A DNA stretch of 64,000 bases from Collinsella aerofaciens (GTDB lineage Bacteria > Actinomycetota > Coriobacteriia > Coriobacteriales > Coriobacteriaceae): assembly GCF_002736145.1 (NCBI RefSeq), contig NZ_CP024160.1, positions 682,001 through 746,000 of the forward strand, written 5' to 3'. Positions within the stretch are counted from its first letter, which is position 1, and every line of letters begins with the position of its first letter. The position numbers and the translations under genes were made by a program. Below, one piece after another: positions 49,811 to 58,861 of the stretch. The notes under the pieces were generated by a model. The model had not been told where the DNA came from. It made no database searches and worked only from the letters and a program-made list of their open reading frames with translations.

Positions 49811-52057
49811 TTACTCGGCGTCGTGGTGACGGCGGGGCTTGCGGCCTCCGTTGTCGCCGGGACGGCGCGGACGGTCGCTGCGCTCGGAGCGCTCGCGACG
49901 AGGACGCTCACGGCGCTGGAAGTGCTCGCCGTCGCCCTCGGAGGCACCCTCGGCGCGAGCCGGGGCCTCGGGCTTGTCAAGACGATCGAGCGAGATCTTG
50001 CCACGATCGTCGACCTCGATGACGACGACCTTGACCTCGTCGCCAACATTGAGGACGTCCTCGACCTTCTCCACGCGGCCCTTGGCGACGCGGGAGATGT
50101 GCAGCAGGCCGTCCTTACCGGGCAGCAGGTTGACGAAGGCGCCGAAGGGCTGGATGGAGACCACACGACCGGTGTACTCCTCGCCCGGCTCGGGAACCTT
50201 GATGATGAGCTTGATACGCTCGACGGCCTGGTCGACGGACTCGCCGGTGCCGCCGACAAAGACGGTACCGTCCTCCTGGATGTCGACCGAGGCGCCGGTC
50301 TCGTCCTGGATACCGCGGATGACCTTACCGCCGGAACCGATGACGTCGCGGATCTTGTCGGTCGGAACCTGGATGGAAACGATGCGCGGAGCGGTGCTGC
50401 GCGTGGTGTGGCGCGGCTCGGGGATCACATCGAGCATCTTCTGCAGGATGAAGGCGCGACCCTCCTTGGCCTGCTGCAGAGCGCGGGCCAGGATGTCGAA
50501 GGTGAGGCCGGTGGCCTTGTTGTCCATCTGCAGGGCGGTGATGCCCTCGGTGGTGCCGGTGACCTTAAAGTCCATGTCGCCCAGGAAGTCCTCGAGACCC
50601 TGGATGTCGGACAGGACCACGGTCTTGCCCTCCTCCTGGATCAGGCCCATGGCGATACCGGAGACCGGGCGCTTAATGGGCACGCCGCCGTCCATAAGGG
50701 CGAGCGTGGAACCGCAAGTCGAAGCCATCGAAGAGGAGCCGTTGGACTCCATGACCTCGGAAACGACGCGGATGGCGTAAGGGAACTCGTTCTCGTCGGG
50801 GAGCACCGGAAGCAGAGCGCGCTCGGCCAGGTTACCGTGGCCAATCTCGCGGCGCTTGGGGCTGCCCATGCGGCCGGTCTCGCCGGTGCAGAACGGCGGG
50901 AAGTTGTAGTGGTGCATGTAGCGCTTGCCCTCGGTGGGCTCGATGGTATCCAAACGCTGGCCCTCGTTGAGCATGCCGAGCGACAGGACAGAGAGCACCT
51001 GGGTCTGGCCACGCTGGAACAGGCCGGAGCCGTGAACGAGCGGCAGGTAGTTGTCCTTCACCATGATGGGACGGATTTCATCGGCGGCACGGCCATCGAC
51101 GCGCTCACCAGTCTCGACGACCATGGTGCGCATGGCCTTCTTCTCGAGCTTCTTGAGCGCCACGGGAATCTCGCGCTCCCAAGCGGACTGCTCCTCCTCG
51201 GTGAACTCGGCACGGATGGACTCCTTCAGAGCCTCGACCTTGCCGATACGGGAGAGCTTGTCGGCGTCGCGAAGGGCGGCAGCCATCTCGTCGTAGTGGG
51301 CAAAGATACGCTCCTGGACCTCCTCGACGGGCTGGTCGAGCGGGTACTCCTTCTTGACGATAGCGCCGTTGACCTGCTCCCACTCGGCGACAAACTCGTC
51401 CTGAGCCTGGCAGAAGGCAGCAAGGGCCTCCTGGCCAAACTTCATGGCGGCGAGCATGTCGTCCTCGGAGATCTCCTCGGCGCCGGCCTCGACCATCGAA
51501 ATGAAGTCGGCAGAGCCGCCCAGCTCCAGGTCCAGATCGGAGTTCTCGCGCTCCTCGTAGGTGGGGTTGACGATAAACTCGCCGGTCTCCACGTTGCGGC
51601 CGATGCGCACGCAGGCAAGCGGGCCCTCGAAGGGCACGCCGCCGAGCGTCATGGCCAGGGAAGCACCCATGACGTTGATGACGTCAAAGGGATTGACCTG
51701 GTCGGCGACGAGCGAGGTAGCGACGATGTGCACCTCGTTGCGGAAGCCGTCCGGGAAGCTCGGGCGAATCGGACGGTCGATCATGCGCGCGGTGAGCGTG
51801 GCCTTCTCGCTGGGACGGCCCTCACGCTTGAGGTAACCACCCGGGATGCGGCCGGCTGCGTACATCTTCTCGTTGAAGTCGACGGTCAGCGGGAAAAAGT
51901 CGTAGTTCTTGCGCTCCTTGGAGACGACCACGGTGTCGAGCATCGTGGTGTCGCCCTGCTTGACCAGGCAGGCGCCGGTGGCCTGCTTGGCAAGCTCGCC
52001 CGACTCAAAGGTGTAGGTCTTGCCGTACAGCTCAAAGGTCTTGGATACGAGTGTCAT
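49811..52057 (-). CDS. pnp: Polyribonucleotide nucleotidyltransferase
   Basis: Phosphorolytic 3'-5' exoribonuclease of the RNA-decay machinery, 748 residues. Two RNase PH-like cores (first RPSFPDGFRNEVHIV, second with EFPYAIRVVSEVMESNGSSSMA), then a KH domain (IRDVIGSGGKVIRGIQDETG) and an S1 domain (GEEYTGRVVSIQPFGAFVNL). The last 45 residues are an unusual arginine-rich tail (RRERPRRERSERSDRPRR). rpsO lies 150 bp upstream in the conserved rpsO-pnp order. Confidence 0.97.
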   Translation of the reverse strand: MTLVSKTFELYGKTYTFESGELAKQATGACLVKQGDTTMLDTVVVSKERKNYDFFPLTVDFNEKMYAAGRIPGGYLKREGRPSEKATLTARMIDRPIRPSFPDGFRNEVHIVATSLVADQVNPFDVINVMGASLAMTLGGVPFEGPLACVRIGRNVETGEFIVNPTYEERENSDLDLELGGSADFISMVEAGAEEISEDDMLAAMKFGQEALAAFCQAQDEFVAEWEQVNGAIVKKEYPLDQPVEEVQERIFAHYDEMAAALRDADKLSRIGKVEALKESIRAEFTEEEQSAWEREIPVALKKLEKKAMRTMVVETGERVDGRAADEIRPIMVKDNYLPLVHGSGLFQRGQTQVLSVLSLGMLNEGQRLDTIEPTEGKRYMHHYNFPPFCTGETGRMGSPKRREIGHGNLAERALLPVLPDENEFPYAIRVVSEVMESNGSSSMASTCGSTLALMDGGVPIKRPVSGIAMGLIQEEGKTVVLSDIQGLEDFLGDMDFKVTGTTEGITALQMDNKATGLTFDILARALQQAKEGRAFILQKMLDVIPEPRHTTRSTAPRIVSIQVPTDKIRDVIGSGGKVIRGIQDETGASVDIQEDGTVFVGGTGESVDQAVERIKLIIKVPEPGEEYTGRVVSIQPFGAFVNLLPGKDGLLHISRVAKGRVEKVEDVLNVGDEVKVVVIEVDDRGKISLDRLDKPEAPARAEGASEGDGEHFQRRERPRRERSERSDRPRRPGDNGGRKPRRHHDAE

Positions 52058-52150
52058 TGTTCTCCTTTACCCCGCAGACCCCTTGCCTGCGGGCTTCTCA
52101 TGTGACGCGGGCCCCCTGCCCCCGCCACGCTTCAGAGCGTGATTGTTCAC
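52058..52150 (-). promoter_or_regulatory. Structured leader of pnp
   Basis: Two hairpins precede the ribosome site (AAAGGAG): CCCGCAG/CTGCGGG at about 52072-52094 directly before it, and CACGCT-tcag-AGCGTG at about 52127-52142. In enterobacteria a leader hairpin cut by RNase III lets PNPase repress its own mRNA; a similar autoregulation is possible here. Confidence 0.5.
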
Positions 52151-52159
52151 GCCCTTACA

Positions 52160-52191
52160 CAAAAAGAGCGCCCCGCTGCGCAGGACGCTCC
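52160..52191 (-). terminator. rpsO terminator or attenuator
   Basis: On the minus strand GAGCGTCC pairs with GG-GGCGCTC around a short loop, followed by TTTTTG, just after the rpsO stop. It would reduce read-through from rpsO into pnp. Confidence 0.8.
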
Positions 52192-52207
52192 TTGCATGTA
52201 CAAATCC

Positions 52208-52486
52208 TTACTGGATGTTGTCGCGGATGCCCAGAGCCTTGATGAGCTCACGATACTCGACGATGTCGTTCTTCTTGATGTAGGAGAGAAGACGACGACG
52301 ACGGCCGACGAGCATGAGCAGGCCACGACGGGTGTGGAAGTCCTTCTGGTGAGACTTCATGTGCTCGGTCAGCTCCTTGATGCGCTCGGTCAGGATAGCG
52401 ACCTGAACCTTGGGGTTGCCGGTGTCGACCGGGGTGTTACCGAACTGAGCAGTCAGCTCTGCCTTGCGCTCTTTGGAAACAGTCAT
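52208..52486 (-). CDS. rpsO: 30S ribosomal protein S15
   Basis: Primary 16S rRNA-binding protein of the small-subunit platform, 92 residues. Conserved segments are QVAILTERIKELTEHM, HQKDFHTRRGLLMLVGRRRRLL and YRELIKALGIR. ATG 52486 is set by GAAAGGTG upstream; the longer frame has no support. Followed by a terminator and then pnp. Confidence 0.97.
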   Translation of the reverse strand: MTVSKERKAELTAQFGNTPVDTGNPKVQVAILTERIKELTEHMKSHQKDFHTRRGLLMLVGRRRRLLSYIKKNDIVEYRELIKALGIRDNIQ

Positions 52487-52624
52487 TGTTTCACCTTTCG
52501 TTTCTTGTCGCCCGCGGGCGACGCTATTCGCCTCGGACTGGGAAGCCGCCGGTGGAGCGAGCATCCAAGGTCGAGGTACCAACAGGTCGGTATGTTACCA
52601 CAAGCAGCCCGCGCCTGCGCATCA

Positions 52625-53374
52625 TCACCGACCCAACATGAATTCCATCGCACGGAGACGTTGATCGGTGTGCGTCGCAGCCCACACGTGCGAAAGCCCC
52701 AGCAAAAAGGCAGCGGTATGGGGGTCGACCCTCTCGGCCATAAGCGCATCGAAGGTCATGGACATGAGGGCGCGCAGCCATGCGACCTCACCGGTCGACA
52801 CCAGCTCGGCACCCGGAACGCTCGACGCGCACGACCCGCACATGAGACCGCCCGCCTGGGGCGAAAAATACGACAACATGGGGTCTCCGCACAGCACGCA
52901 GGCCGAAAAATCGGGTCGGTAGCCAACGTGGGACAGCAGCTTAAAGACATATGCCGCCACAAGTAGATCCATATGCGCCGCGTCGAGCCCGCCGCCCACC
53001 AAGGCAAGCGCTCGCTGCGTGATGGCAAAGGTAAACGAGTCCTCGGCGTCCTCGAACGAGCACACGCGCGCCACCTCGGCAATCGCGCTTGCGGCGCAAG
53101 TCGTCTCGTAATCGGGCGCGGCGCCGAGCGGCGCCTCCATGAGCTCGGCCTGAGAAACCACGTCGAGCGACCGACCATGCGCGAGCAGCATATCGACGGT
53201 GCAGAACAGCTCGCAGCGCGCCGCCAAGCGCCCGCCGGGTTTGCGCGCGCCCTTTGCCACGGCACGAACCTGCCGACCCCGCTCGTCAAGCATCGTCAGA
53301 ATCAGGTCGGTCTCTTTGAGCTTGGTCTTATCGAGGACGAGCACCTTCGTGCGATATGTCCGGGAGCCTGCCAT
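52625..53374 (-). CDS. recO: DNA repair protein RecO
   Basis: Recombination mediator that loads RecA with RecR. The N-terminal OB fold begins YRTKVLVLDKTKLKETDLILTM, and a C-terminal zinc site is seen as CVLCGDPM with CGSC about 20 residues later. Length is 249 residues. It follows era by 15 bp; the era-recO pair is common in Gram-positive bacteria. Confidence 0.94.
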   Translation of the reverse strand: MAGSRTYRTKVLVLDKTKLKETDLILTMLDERGRQVRAVAKGARKPGGRLAARCELFCTVDMLLAHGRSLDVVSQAELMEAPLGAAPDYETTCAASAIAEVARVCSFEDAEDSFTFAITQRALALVGGGLDAAHMDLLVAAYVFKLLSHVGYRPDFSACVLCGDPMLSYFSPQAGGLMCGSCASSVPGAELVSTGEVAWLRALMSMTFDALMAERVDPHTAAFLLGLSHVWAATHTDQRLRAMEFMLGR

Positions 53375-53389
53375 GCGCGCCGCGCGCCC

Positions 53390-54457
53390 TTAGTCCTCGG
53401 CGTTATAGCCAAAGCGGCGAATCTGGGCCTCGTCGTCACGCCAGCCGGCCTTGACCTTCACGTCCAGCTCCAAAAAGACCTGGGTGCCAAAGATGCGCTC
53501 AAGGTCGCGACGGGCGTCGATGCCGATATGTTTGATCATCTCGCCGCCCTTGCCGATGATGATGCCCTTTTGGCCCTCGCGCTCGACGTAAATGGTGGCG
53601 TGCACGCGCAGCACCTTCTTGGTCTGCTCAAGCGCATCGCAAATCACGCCCACGGAGTGCGGGATCTCATCACGGGTGCGGCGCAAGACCTTCTCGCGCA
53701 CAAACTCGGCAACGAGCGTCTCATCGGAAGCGTCGGTACCCATGTCCTCGGGGAACCAACGCGGACCCTCGGGCAAAAAGTGCGCAACGGTCTCGATGAA
53801 GGCATCGACGTTAAAGTTCTTGACCGACGACGTCACGATCTCGTCGTCATATTCCATAAGCTCGTGGGCGGCCTTAAGCTGCTCCATGACCTGTGCGGGG
53901 TCGGCTTCATCGGCCTTGGTGAGCACCAGGACCTTCTTGGAACGGGCATTCTTGACACGCTCGGCAACCCAGGCGTCTCCCCTGCCGATGGGGTTGGTGG
54001 CGTCGATCAGAAACGCGACGACATCGACATCGTTCAGTTCGAACAACGCACTCTTGTTGAGCTCGGAGCCCAGGCCGTCCTTGGGCTTGTGGATACCCGG
54101 GGTATCGACAAAGACCAGCTGGTAGCCGGGGCGGTTGACGACGGCGCGCATGCGGCGGCGGGTCGTCTGGGCCACCGGCGAGGTGATGGCGACCTTTTTG
54201 CCATAGCAGGCATTAAGCAGCGTGGACTTACCGGCGTTGGGACGACCGACCAGGGCCACAAAACCGCTGTGGAAACCGGGCTCAACGTCGCCAAAGCCCG
54301 CGAGGCTGCCGCCCTCGTCGCACAGGGCGTCGAGCTCCTCGTCGCTCATGCCCTCAAACGGGTCGAACTCCTCGACATCCTCGAGCTCCTCGGTATCCAC
54401 CGCGTCCAGGACCTCGTCATCCAAAATGTCATCGATAGGCTGCATATTGTCGGACAT
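53390..54457 (-). CDS. era: GTPase Era with acidic N-terminal extension
   Basis: GTPase that binds the 3' end of 16S rRNA during 30S maturation. G motifs GRPNAGKST, DTPGIHKPKDG and TKAD, and the KH-domain sequence GQKGIIIGKGGEMIKHIG are intact. The 355-residue length exceeds the usual ~300 because of about 60 acidic residues before FVALVGRPN. Starts nearer the G domain are lacking in good ribosome sites, and AAAGGGA precedes ATG 54457, so the extension is probably real. Confidence 0.94.
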   Translation of the reverse strand: MSDNMQPIDDILDDEVLDAVDTEELEDVEEFDPFEGMSDEELDALCDEGGSLAGFGDVEPGFHSGFVALVGRPNAGKSTLLNACYGKKVAITSPVAQTTRRRMRAVVNRPGYQLVFVDTPGIHKPKDGLGSELNKSALFELNDVDVVAFLIDATNPIGRGDAWVAERVKNARSKKVLVLTKADEADPAQVMEQLKAAHELMEYDDEIVTSSVKNFNVDAFIETVAHFLPEGPRWFPEDMGTDASDETLVAEFVREKVLRRTRDEIPHSVGVICDALEQTKKVLRVHATIYVEREGQKGIIIGKGGEMIKHIGIDARRDLERIFGTQVFLELDVKVKAGWRDDEAQIRRFGYNAED

Positions 54458-54469
54458 AGGAATCCCTTT

Positions 54470-54847
54470 CTAAATAAAGCCGAGCGCGTGGGCAAATACC
54501 AGCAAGCCCACAATCGCGGCGGTGATTGAAAGTACGTATACCGAGGCGGCGGCAATGTCCTTGGCGCGTTTTGCCAGCGGATGGAGCTCCTGGGTCGCCA
54601 GATCGACAATGGCCTCCATGGCGGTATTGCACAGCTCGCCGTGAATCACCAGGCCGCAGCAGATGATAATCGTGGCCCACTCGGCAATGTCGAGCCCCAC
54701 GATGCAGCCGGCAATGACGGTGCACACGCCCGCTACGAGCATGACCTTAATGTTGCGCTCGGTCTTGACGGCGGTGACGAAGCCCTCCATGGCGTAGGAG
54801 AACGACTTTAAAAAGGACGGATGGTCCTTGTTCGATCCGGGAATCAT
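54470..54847 (-). CDS. dgkA: Diacylglycerol/undecaprenol kinase, DgkA family
   Basis: Small integral membrane kinase of 125 residues with three spans. The family motif is GELCNTAMEAIVDLATQE, followed by KRAKDIAAASVYVLS. Gram-positive homologues phosphorylate undecaprenol rather than diacylglycerol, recycling the wall-lipid carrier; that specificity is inferred. It is in the conserved phoH-ybeY-dgkA-era-recO run. Confidence 0.93.
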   Translation of the reverse strand: MIPGSNKDHPSFLKSFSYAMEGFVTAVKTERNIKVMLVAGVCTVIAGCIVGLDIAEWATIIICCGLVIHGELCNTAMEAIVDLATQELHPLAKRAKDIAAASVYVLSITAAIVGLLVFAHALGFI

Positions 54848-54856
54848 AAACGGCTC

Positions 54857-55366
54857 CTAGTCGTGGGCATGATTGGTGATGGGGCCGACGTGAACGAGTT
54901 TGGGGTCCTCGCCGCGCTCGAGCGCCAGATCGCGCAGGATGGCGTCCTCGCGAGCCTCCATGACCTCGGCCTCGTCGTCCTCGATGTGGTCATAGCCCAG
55001 CAGGTGCAGCATTCCGTGTACGAGCATCAGACGGCACTCGTCAGCGGGGCTATTGCCAAAACCGGGGGCCTGACGGGCAATAACCTGCGGGGCCAAGATA
55101 ATATCGCCGAGCTCGAGCGTCTCGTCGGCGGGAATATCCTCGTCAAAGGCCGAGTCGCATTCAAACGAGAGCACATCGGTGGTGCGGTCGATGCCACGCC
55201 ACTCGTGGTTGAGCTCGTGCATCTCGTCCTCGTCGACATACGAAAGGGAAGTCTCGACTTCACGTTCAACGCCCTCGGCGGCAAGCACAACCTCGCAGAT
55301 GTGCTCCACTTCCTGCACGTCGAGCAGCGTATCGAGCTCGGCATCGTTGCTGATCAATACACTCAA
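54857..55366 (-). CDS. ybeY: Endoribonuclease YbeY
   Basis: Zinc-dependent RNase for 16S rRNA 3'-end maturation and ribosome quality control. The metal site HGMLHLLGYDH is intact, preceded by GDIILAPQVIARQA; LNHEWRGIDRTTDVLSFE is diagnostic. Length is 169 residues. Its start overlaps the phoH stop by 4 bp, implying coupling. Confidence 0.95.
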   Translation of the reverse strand: MSVLISNDAELDTLLDVQEVEHICEVVLAAEGVEREVETSLSYVDEDEMHELNHEWRGIDRTTDVLSFECDSAFDEDIPADETLELGDIILAPQVIARQAPGFGNSPADECRLMLVHGMLHLLGYDHIEDDEAEVMEAREDAILRDLALERGEDPKLVHVGPITNHAHD

Positions 55367-56349
55367 CGGGACTCCTTTCGGTCGCGCGAGCGCTGCTCAC
55401 GCACGTCATCATAAGCATCGTATGCCTCGACGATACGACCCACCAGGGCATGGCGCACCACATCGGCGCGCTCCAGGTGTGCAAACGCCACATCGTCGAC
55501 ACGGCCCAAAATCTTCTCGACATCCGCCAAGCCGCCACGACGACCCACCAGGTCGCGCTGGCTCAGGTCGCCGGTAATCACGAACTTGGAGTTGAATCCA
55601 AGGCGTGTCAGGAACATCTTCATCTGCTCGGGCGTGGTATTTTGCGCCTCGTCGAGCACCACGAAGGCATCGCTCAGCGTACGACCGCGCATGTAGGCGA
55701 GCGGGGCGATCTCGATCACGCCGCGCTCCATAAGCTCATCGGTGCGCTCGCGATCCATCATGTCAAAAAGGGCATCGTAGAGCGGGCGCATGTACGGATC
55801 GATCTTTTCCTCGAGGGTGCCGGGCAAAAAGCCCAGGTTCTCCCCTGCCTCGACAACCGGACGCGTCAAGATCAGACGGCCCACCTCGTGACGCTTGAGC
55901 GCGGCGACGGCGAGCGCCATGGCCAGATAGGTCTTACCGGTACCGGCTGGACCCAGGCCAAACGTGATGGTATGCGAGCGGATGGCATCCACATAGCGCT
56001 TTTGCCCGAGCGTCTTGGGGCGAATGACGCGGCCGCGATATGAAAGCAGCACGTCATCGCGAAGCGACGTAGCCTCGTGCTCACCGTCGCGCAAGACGGC
56101 CAGGCAGCGAGAGACATCGTCGGCAGACAGCGTGCGCCCGGCGGCCGCCTCGCGGAAAGCATGTTCGAAAAAACGCGCCACGAGTTCGACCTCGTCCGGG
56201 TCACCGCTCACGGCGATGCTATCGCCACGGGCGACCACGTGAGCGCGAACCAAACTCTCGAGCGCACGAAGAACGCCGTCGCCGGCGCCCAAAACGCGCG
56301 AGGGATCAATTCCCTCGGGAACGGTAAGTCTAATCTTCGAGGCTTCCAT
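55363..56349 (-). CDS. phoH: PhoH-like ATPase
   Basis: Cytosolic P-loop ATPase of 328 residues, conserved next to ybeY and thought to act in RNA metabolism. Walker A GPAGTGKTYLAMALAV and Walker B FVVLDEAQNTTPEQMKMFLTR are clear, preceded by an N-terminal KH-like region. ATG 56349 with AGGGAGG upstream is preferred to the longer frame, and overlaps the end of mtaB by 20 bp. Confidence 0.92.
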   Translation of the reverse strand: MEASKIRLTVPEGIDPSRVLGAGDGVLRALESLVRAHVVARGDSIAVSGDPDEVELVARFFEHAFREAAAGRTLSADDVSRCLAVLRDGEHEATSLRDDVLLSYRGRVIRPKTLGQKRYVDAIRSHTITFGLGPAGTGKTYLAMALAVAALKRHEVGRLILTRPVVEAGENLGFLPGTLEEKIDPYMRPLYDALFDMMDRERTDELMERGVIEIAPLAYMRGRTLSDAFVVLDEAQNTTPEQMKMFLTRLGFNSKFVITGDLSQRDLVGRRGGLADVEKILGRVDDVAFAHLERADVVRHALVGRIVEAYDAYDDVREQRSRDRKESR

Positions 56350-57622
56350 GGACCTCCCTGCGCGCATGGACCAAGCCGGAATCATCGACTCCGATGATAG
56401 CAACATCGAGCAGGCACGGGGCTGTAAGTCCACAGGTATCGTCAAGACGGGCATGATGGAACGAACCGAGCGTCAGGTTGTCACCATACTCGAGCACGGC
56501 ACGCTCGACAGTGCCCACGCGACGACGAGCATCGGCAATAGCGAGCTCCTGCGCCGTGTCTCGCATACGGCGGCTGCGCTCGGCCATAACCTCGGGCGGC
56601 ACCTGGTCAGGCATGTCGGCAGCAAGGGTACCGGGACGCTTGCTGTAGCGGAACACGTGCATACGCGAGAAACCCACACGGCGGCACAGCGCCAGCGACT
56701 CCTCGAACTCCTCGTCCGTCTCACCAGGAAAACCGACGATGACATCGCACGAAAGAGACGCCTGGGGCAAGTTGGCGCGAATCATACGCACCGTGTCCTC
56801 AAAGGCCTCCGCACTATAGGGACGACCCATGCGATGCAGGGTCGCCGTACAGCCGGACTGCACGGGCAGGTGCAAAAACGGGGCGATACGCTGCGGATAG
56901 CGCGCCATAACCTTAAGCAGGCGCTCAGAGATATCCATGGGCTCGACCGAGGAAATGCGCACATGCGCAATAGTCGTGCGCTCCATGATGGCCTCGAGCA
57001 GCTCATCGATTTCGACATGCTCGTCGGTCGCGCTCTTGCCATCGTAGGCACCCAGGTTCACACCGGTCAGCACCACCTCGGGCACGCCGGCCTCCTGGGC
57101 TTCACGCACCTGTTCGAGAACGGACTCGACGGGCACGGAGCGCTCGGGGCCGCGCGCCTTCCACACAATGCAATAGGTGCAGCGATGGTTGCAGCCGTCC
57201 TGGATCTTCACGCCCAGGCGAGAGCGACCAAGCGCATCGACCACGTCACCATCGCTGCAGGCGGGAACGCTATCGGACTCAACGCCCAGCACCTCGCAGA
57301 CACGTTCGGCGACATCGATCTTAGACGGCTCGGCAATCACGCGATCCGAAAGCTCCAACAGCTCCTCGGGATGCAAATTGACCACGCATCCGGTCACGAC
57401 CACATAGGGCTCATTTGGATGGGCCAGCGCATGACGGACGGCCTTACGGGTCTTGGCCTCGGCCTCGCCCGTAACGGCACAGGTGTTAATGACGATCAGA
57501 TCGGCATCGTGGGGCTCCACCATAGCAAAGCCCAGGCGCATAAGATCGGCAGTGATGCGGTCAGACTCAACCCGGTTGACACGGCAGCCGAGGTTGACGA
57601 CGGAAATATGGGGTGCGAGCAC
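56330..57622 (-). CDS. mtaB: tRNA t6A37 methylthiotransferase
   Basis: Radical SAM enzyme that makes ms2t6A37 in tRNAs reading ANN codons. N-terminal cluster cysteines in VVNLGCRVNRVESD, NTCAVTGEAE and TGCVVNLHPE; radical SAM motif IQDGCNHRCTYCIVWKARG. Length is 430 residues. LGCRVNRVES and the TYCIVWKARG variant are typical of MtaB rather than MiaB or RimO. It lies between dnaJ and phoH, as in many Gram-positive genomes. Confidence 0.92.
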   Translation of the reverse strand: MLAPHISVVNLGCRVNRVESDRITADLMRLGFAMVEPHDADLIVINTCAVTGEAEAKTRKAVRHALAHPNEPYVVVTGCVVNLHPEELLELSDRVIAEPSKIDVAERVCEVLGVESDSVPACSDGDVVDALGRSRLGVKIQDGCNHRCTYCIVWKARGPERSVPVESVLEQVREAQEAGVPEVVLTGVNLGAYDGKSATDEHVEIDELLEAIMERTTIAHVRISSVEPMDISERLLKVMARYPQRIAPFLHLPVQSGCTATLHRMGRPYSAEAFEDTVRMIRANLPQASLSCDVIVGFPGETDEEFEESLALCRRVGFSRMHVFRYSKRPGTLAADMPDQVPPEVMAERSRRMRDTAQELAIADARRRVGTVERAVLEYGDNLTLGSFHHARLDDTCGLTAPCLLDVAIIGVDDSGLVHARREVHGSLED

Positions 57623-57631
57623 GCGGGCTCC

Positions 57632-58780
57632 TTAATCGAGGATATCGTCGAGGGCACTCTTGATACGGTCGGTCACCGACTTCTTACCGGAAGCGACGTC
57701 ATCGCCCATCTCATCGGCAAAAGCACGGAGCAGCTCGCGTTGCTTATTGGAAAGATTGGTGGGAACGACCACGCGCAGTTGCACGATCAGGCGGCCACGC
57801 GAACCGCCACCGCCAATGCGCGGCATGCCGTAATTATTGACGCTCACGGTGTCGCCGTACTGGGCGCCGGCGGGAACCGTCACCTTAACGACCTCGTCGG
57901 GCATAATGCCCTCGACCTCGATCTCGCAGCCGAGCGCAGCCTGCGCAATCGAGATATCGCTCACCAGGTACAGGTCGTCACCGTTGCGCTTAAAGCGCTC
58001 ATGGTCGGCAACGCGCACGTTGACAATCAGGTCGCCCGAAGGCTCGCCGCGAAGGCCGGCCTCGCCAAAGCCGCTCACACGCAGCTGGCGACCGGTCGAA
58101 ACGCCGGCGGGAATATCGATGTCGATCTTTTCGTGCGAAGGCGTGCGGCCCTGACCGTCGCAGGTCTCGCAGGGATGGTCGATAACCGTGCCCTCGCCAT
58201 GGCAGTCGGGGCAAGGCGAGGAAGACTGAACCTGGCCCAAAAACGATCGCTGGACCGTCGTGACGTAGCCCGTACCGTGGCAGCGGCCGCACTGCTTTTC
58301 CTGTGCGCCCTCTGCCCTACCGGTGCCATTGCAGTCCTCACAAGGAGCAAGGCGGTCATAGCTGATCGTCTTTTTGCAACCGAGCGCCGCCTCCTCGAGC
58401 GTCACCGAAAGCGAGATGGCCATGTCGCGTCCGCGACGACGCTCACGACGGCTGCGGGCACCACCACCGGCGCCACCGCCAAAGAACGACGAGAACAAGT
58501 CGTCCATGCCCATGCCACCAAAGATATCGTTGATATCGACGTAGCCCGAACCACCAGGGCCGTCGGCAGTGCCGTAACGGTCGTAGTTAGCACGCTTCTG
58601 CTCATCGGAAAGAACGGAATAGGCCTCGTTGAGCTCCTTGAACTTGGCCTCGGCCTCGGGATCGTCCGAAACATCCGGATGTACGGTACGGGCCTTCTTT
58701 AAAAACGCACGCTTAATCGTCCGCGCGTCGGCATCCCTGTCGACGCCAAGCACCTCGTAGTAATCCCTATTTTCCGACAC
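57632..58780 (-). CDS. dnaJ: Chaperone protein DnaJ
   Basis: Canonical class A J-protein that stimulates DnaK. J domain at residues 3-68 with HPDVSDDPEAEAKF; G/F-rich segment; four zinc knuckles CEDCNGTG, CGRCHGTG, CPDCHGEG and CETCDGQG; then both substrate-binding beta domains to residue 382. The start is GTG 58780 with GGAAGGA upstream; upstream codons in the frame have no ribosome site. The DnaJ-like gene upstream differs strongly at its C-terminus. Confidence 0.95.
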   Translation of the reverse strand: MSENRDYYEVLGVDRDADARTIKRAFLKKARTVHPDVSDDPEAEAKFKELNEAYSVLSDEQKRANYDRYGTADGPGGSGYVDINDIFGGMGMDDLFSSFFGGGAGGGARSRRERRRGRDMAISLSVTLEEAALGCKKTISYDRLAPCEDCNGTGRAEGAQEKQCGRCHGTGYVTTVQRSFLGQVQSSSPCPDCHGEGTVIDHPCETCDGQGRTPSHEKIDIDIPAGVSTGRQLRVSGFGEAGLRGEPSGDLIVNVRVADHERFKRNGDDLYLVSDISIAQAALGCEIEVEGIMPDEVVKVTVPAGAQYGDTVSVNNYGMPRIGGGGSRGRLIVQLRVVVPTNLSNKQRELLRAFADEMGDDVASGKKSVTDRIKSALDDILD

Positions 58781-58861
58781 GACCGAATCCTTCCGACTTT
58801 CATTATTGTCACAGTGCGTCCTATACCCAAGCTGGGCCGACCGCAAACAGAGGGTTTGATG

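Noticed and set aside
49802..52105. 767-codon open frame antisense to pnp
   Set aside because: It mirrors the pnp frame; composition (long runs of Leu, Gly, Asp, His) is that of an antisense frame in G+C-rich coding DNA, while the minus strand encodes an intact PNPase.
56348..58702. 784-codon open frame antisense to mtaB and dnaJ
   Set aside because: Both genes on the other strand have complete catalytic motifs; the long frame has none and crosses a gene boundary.
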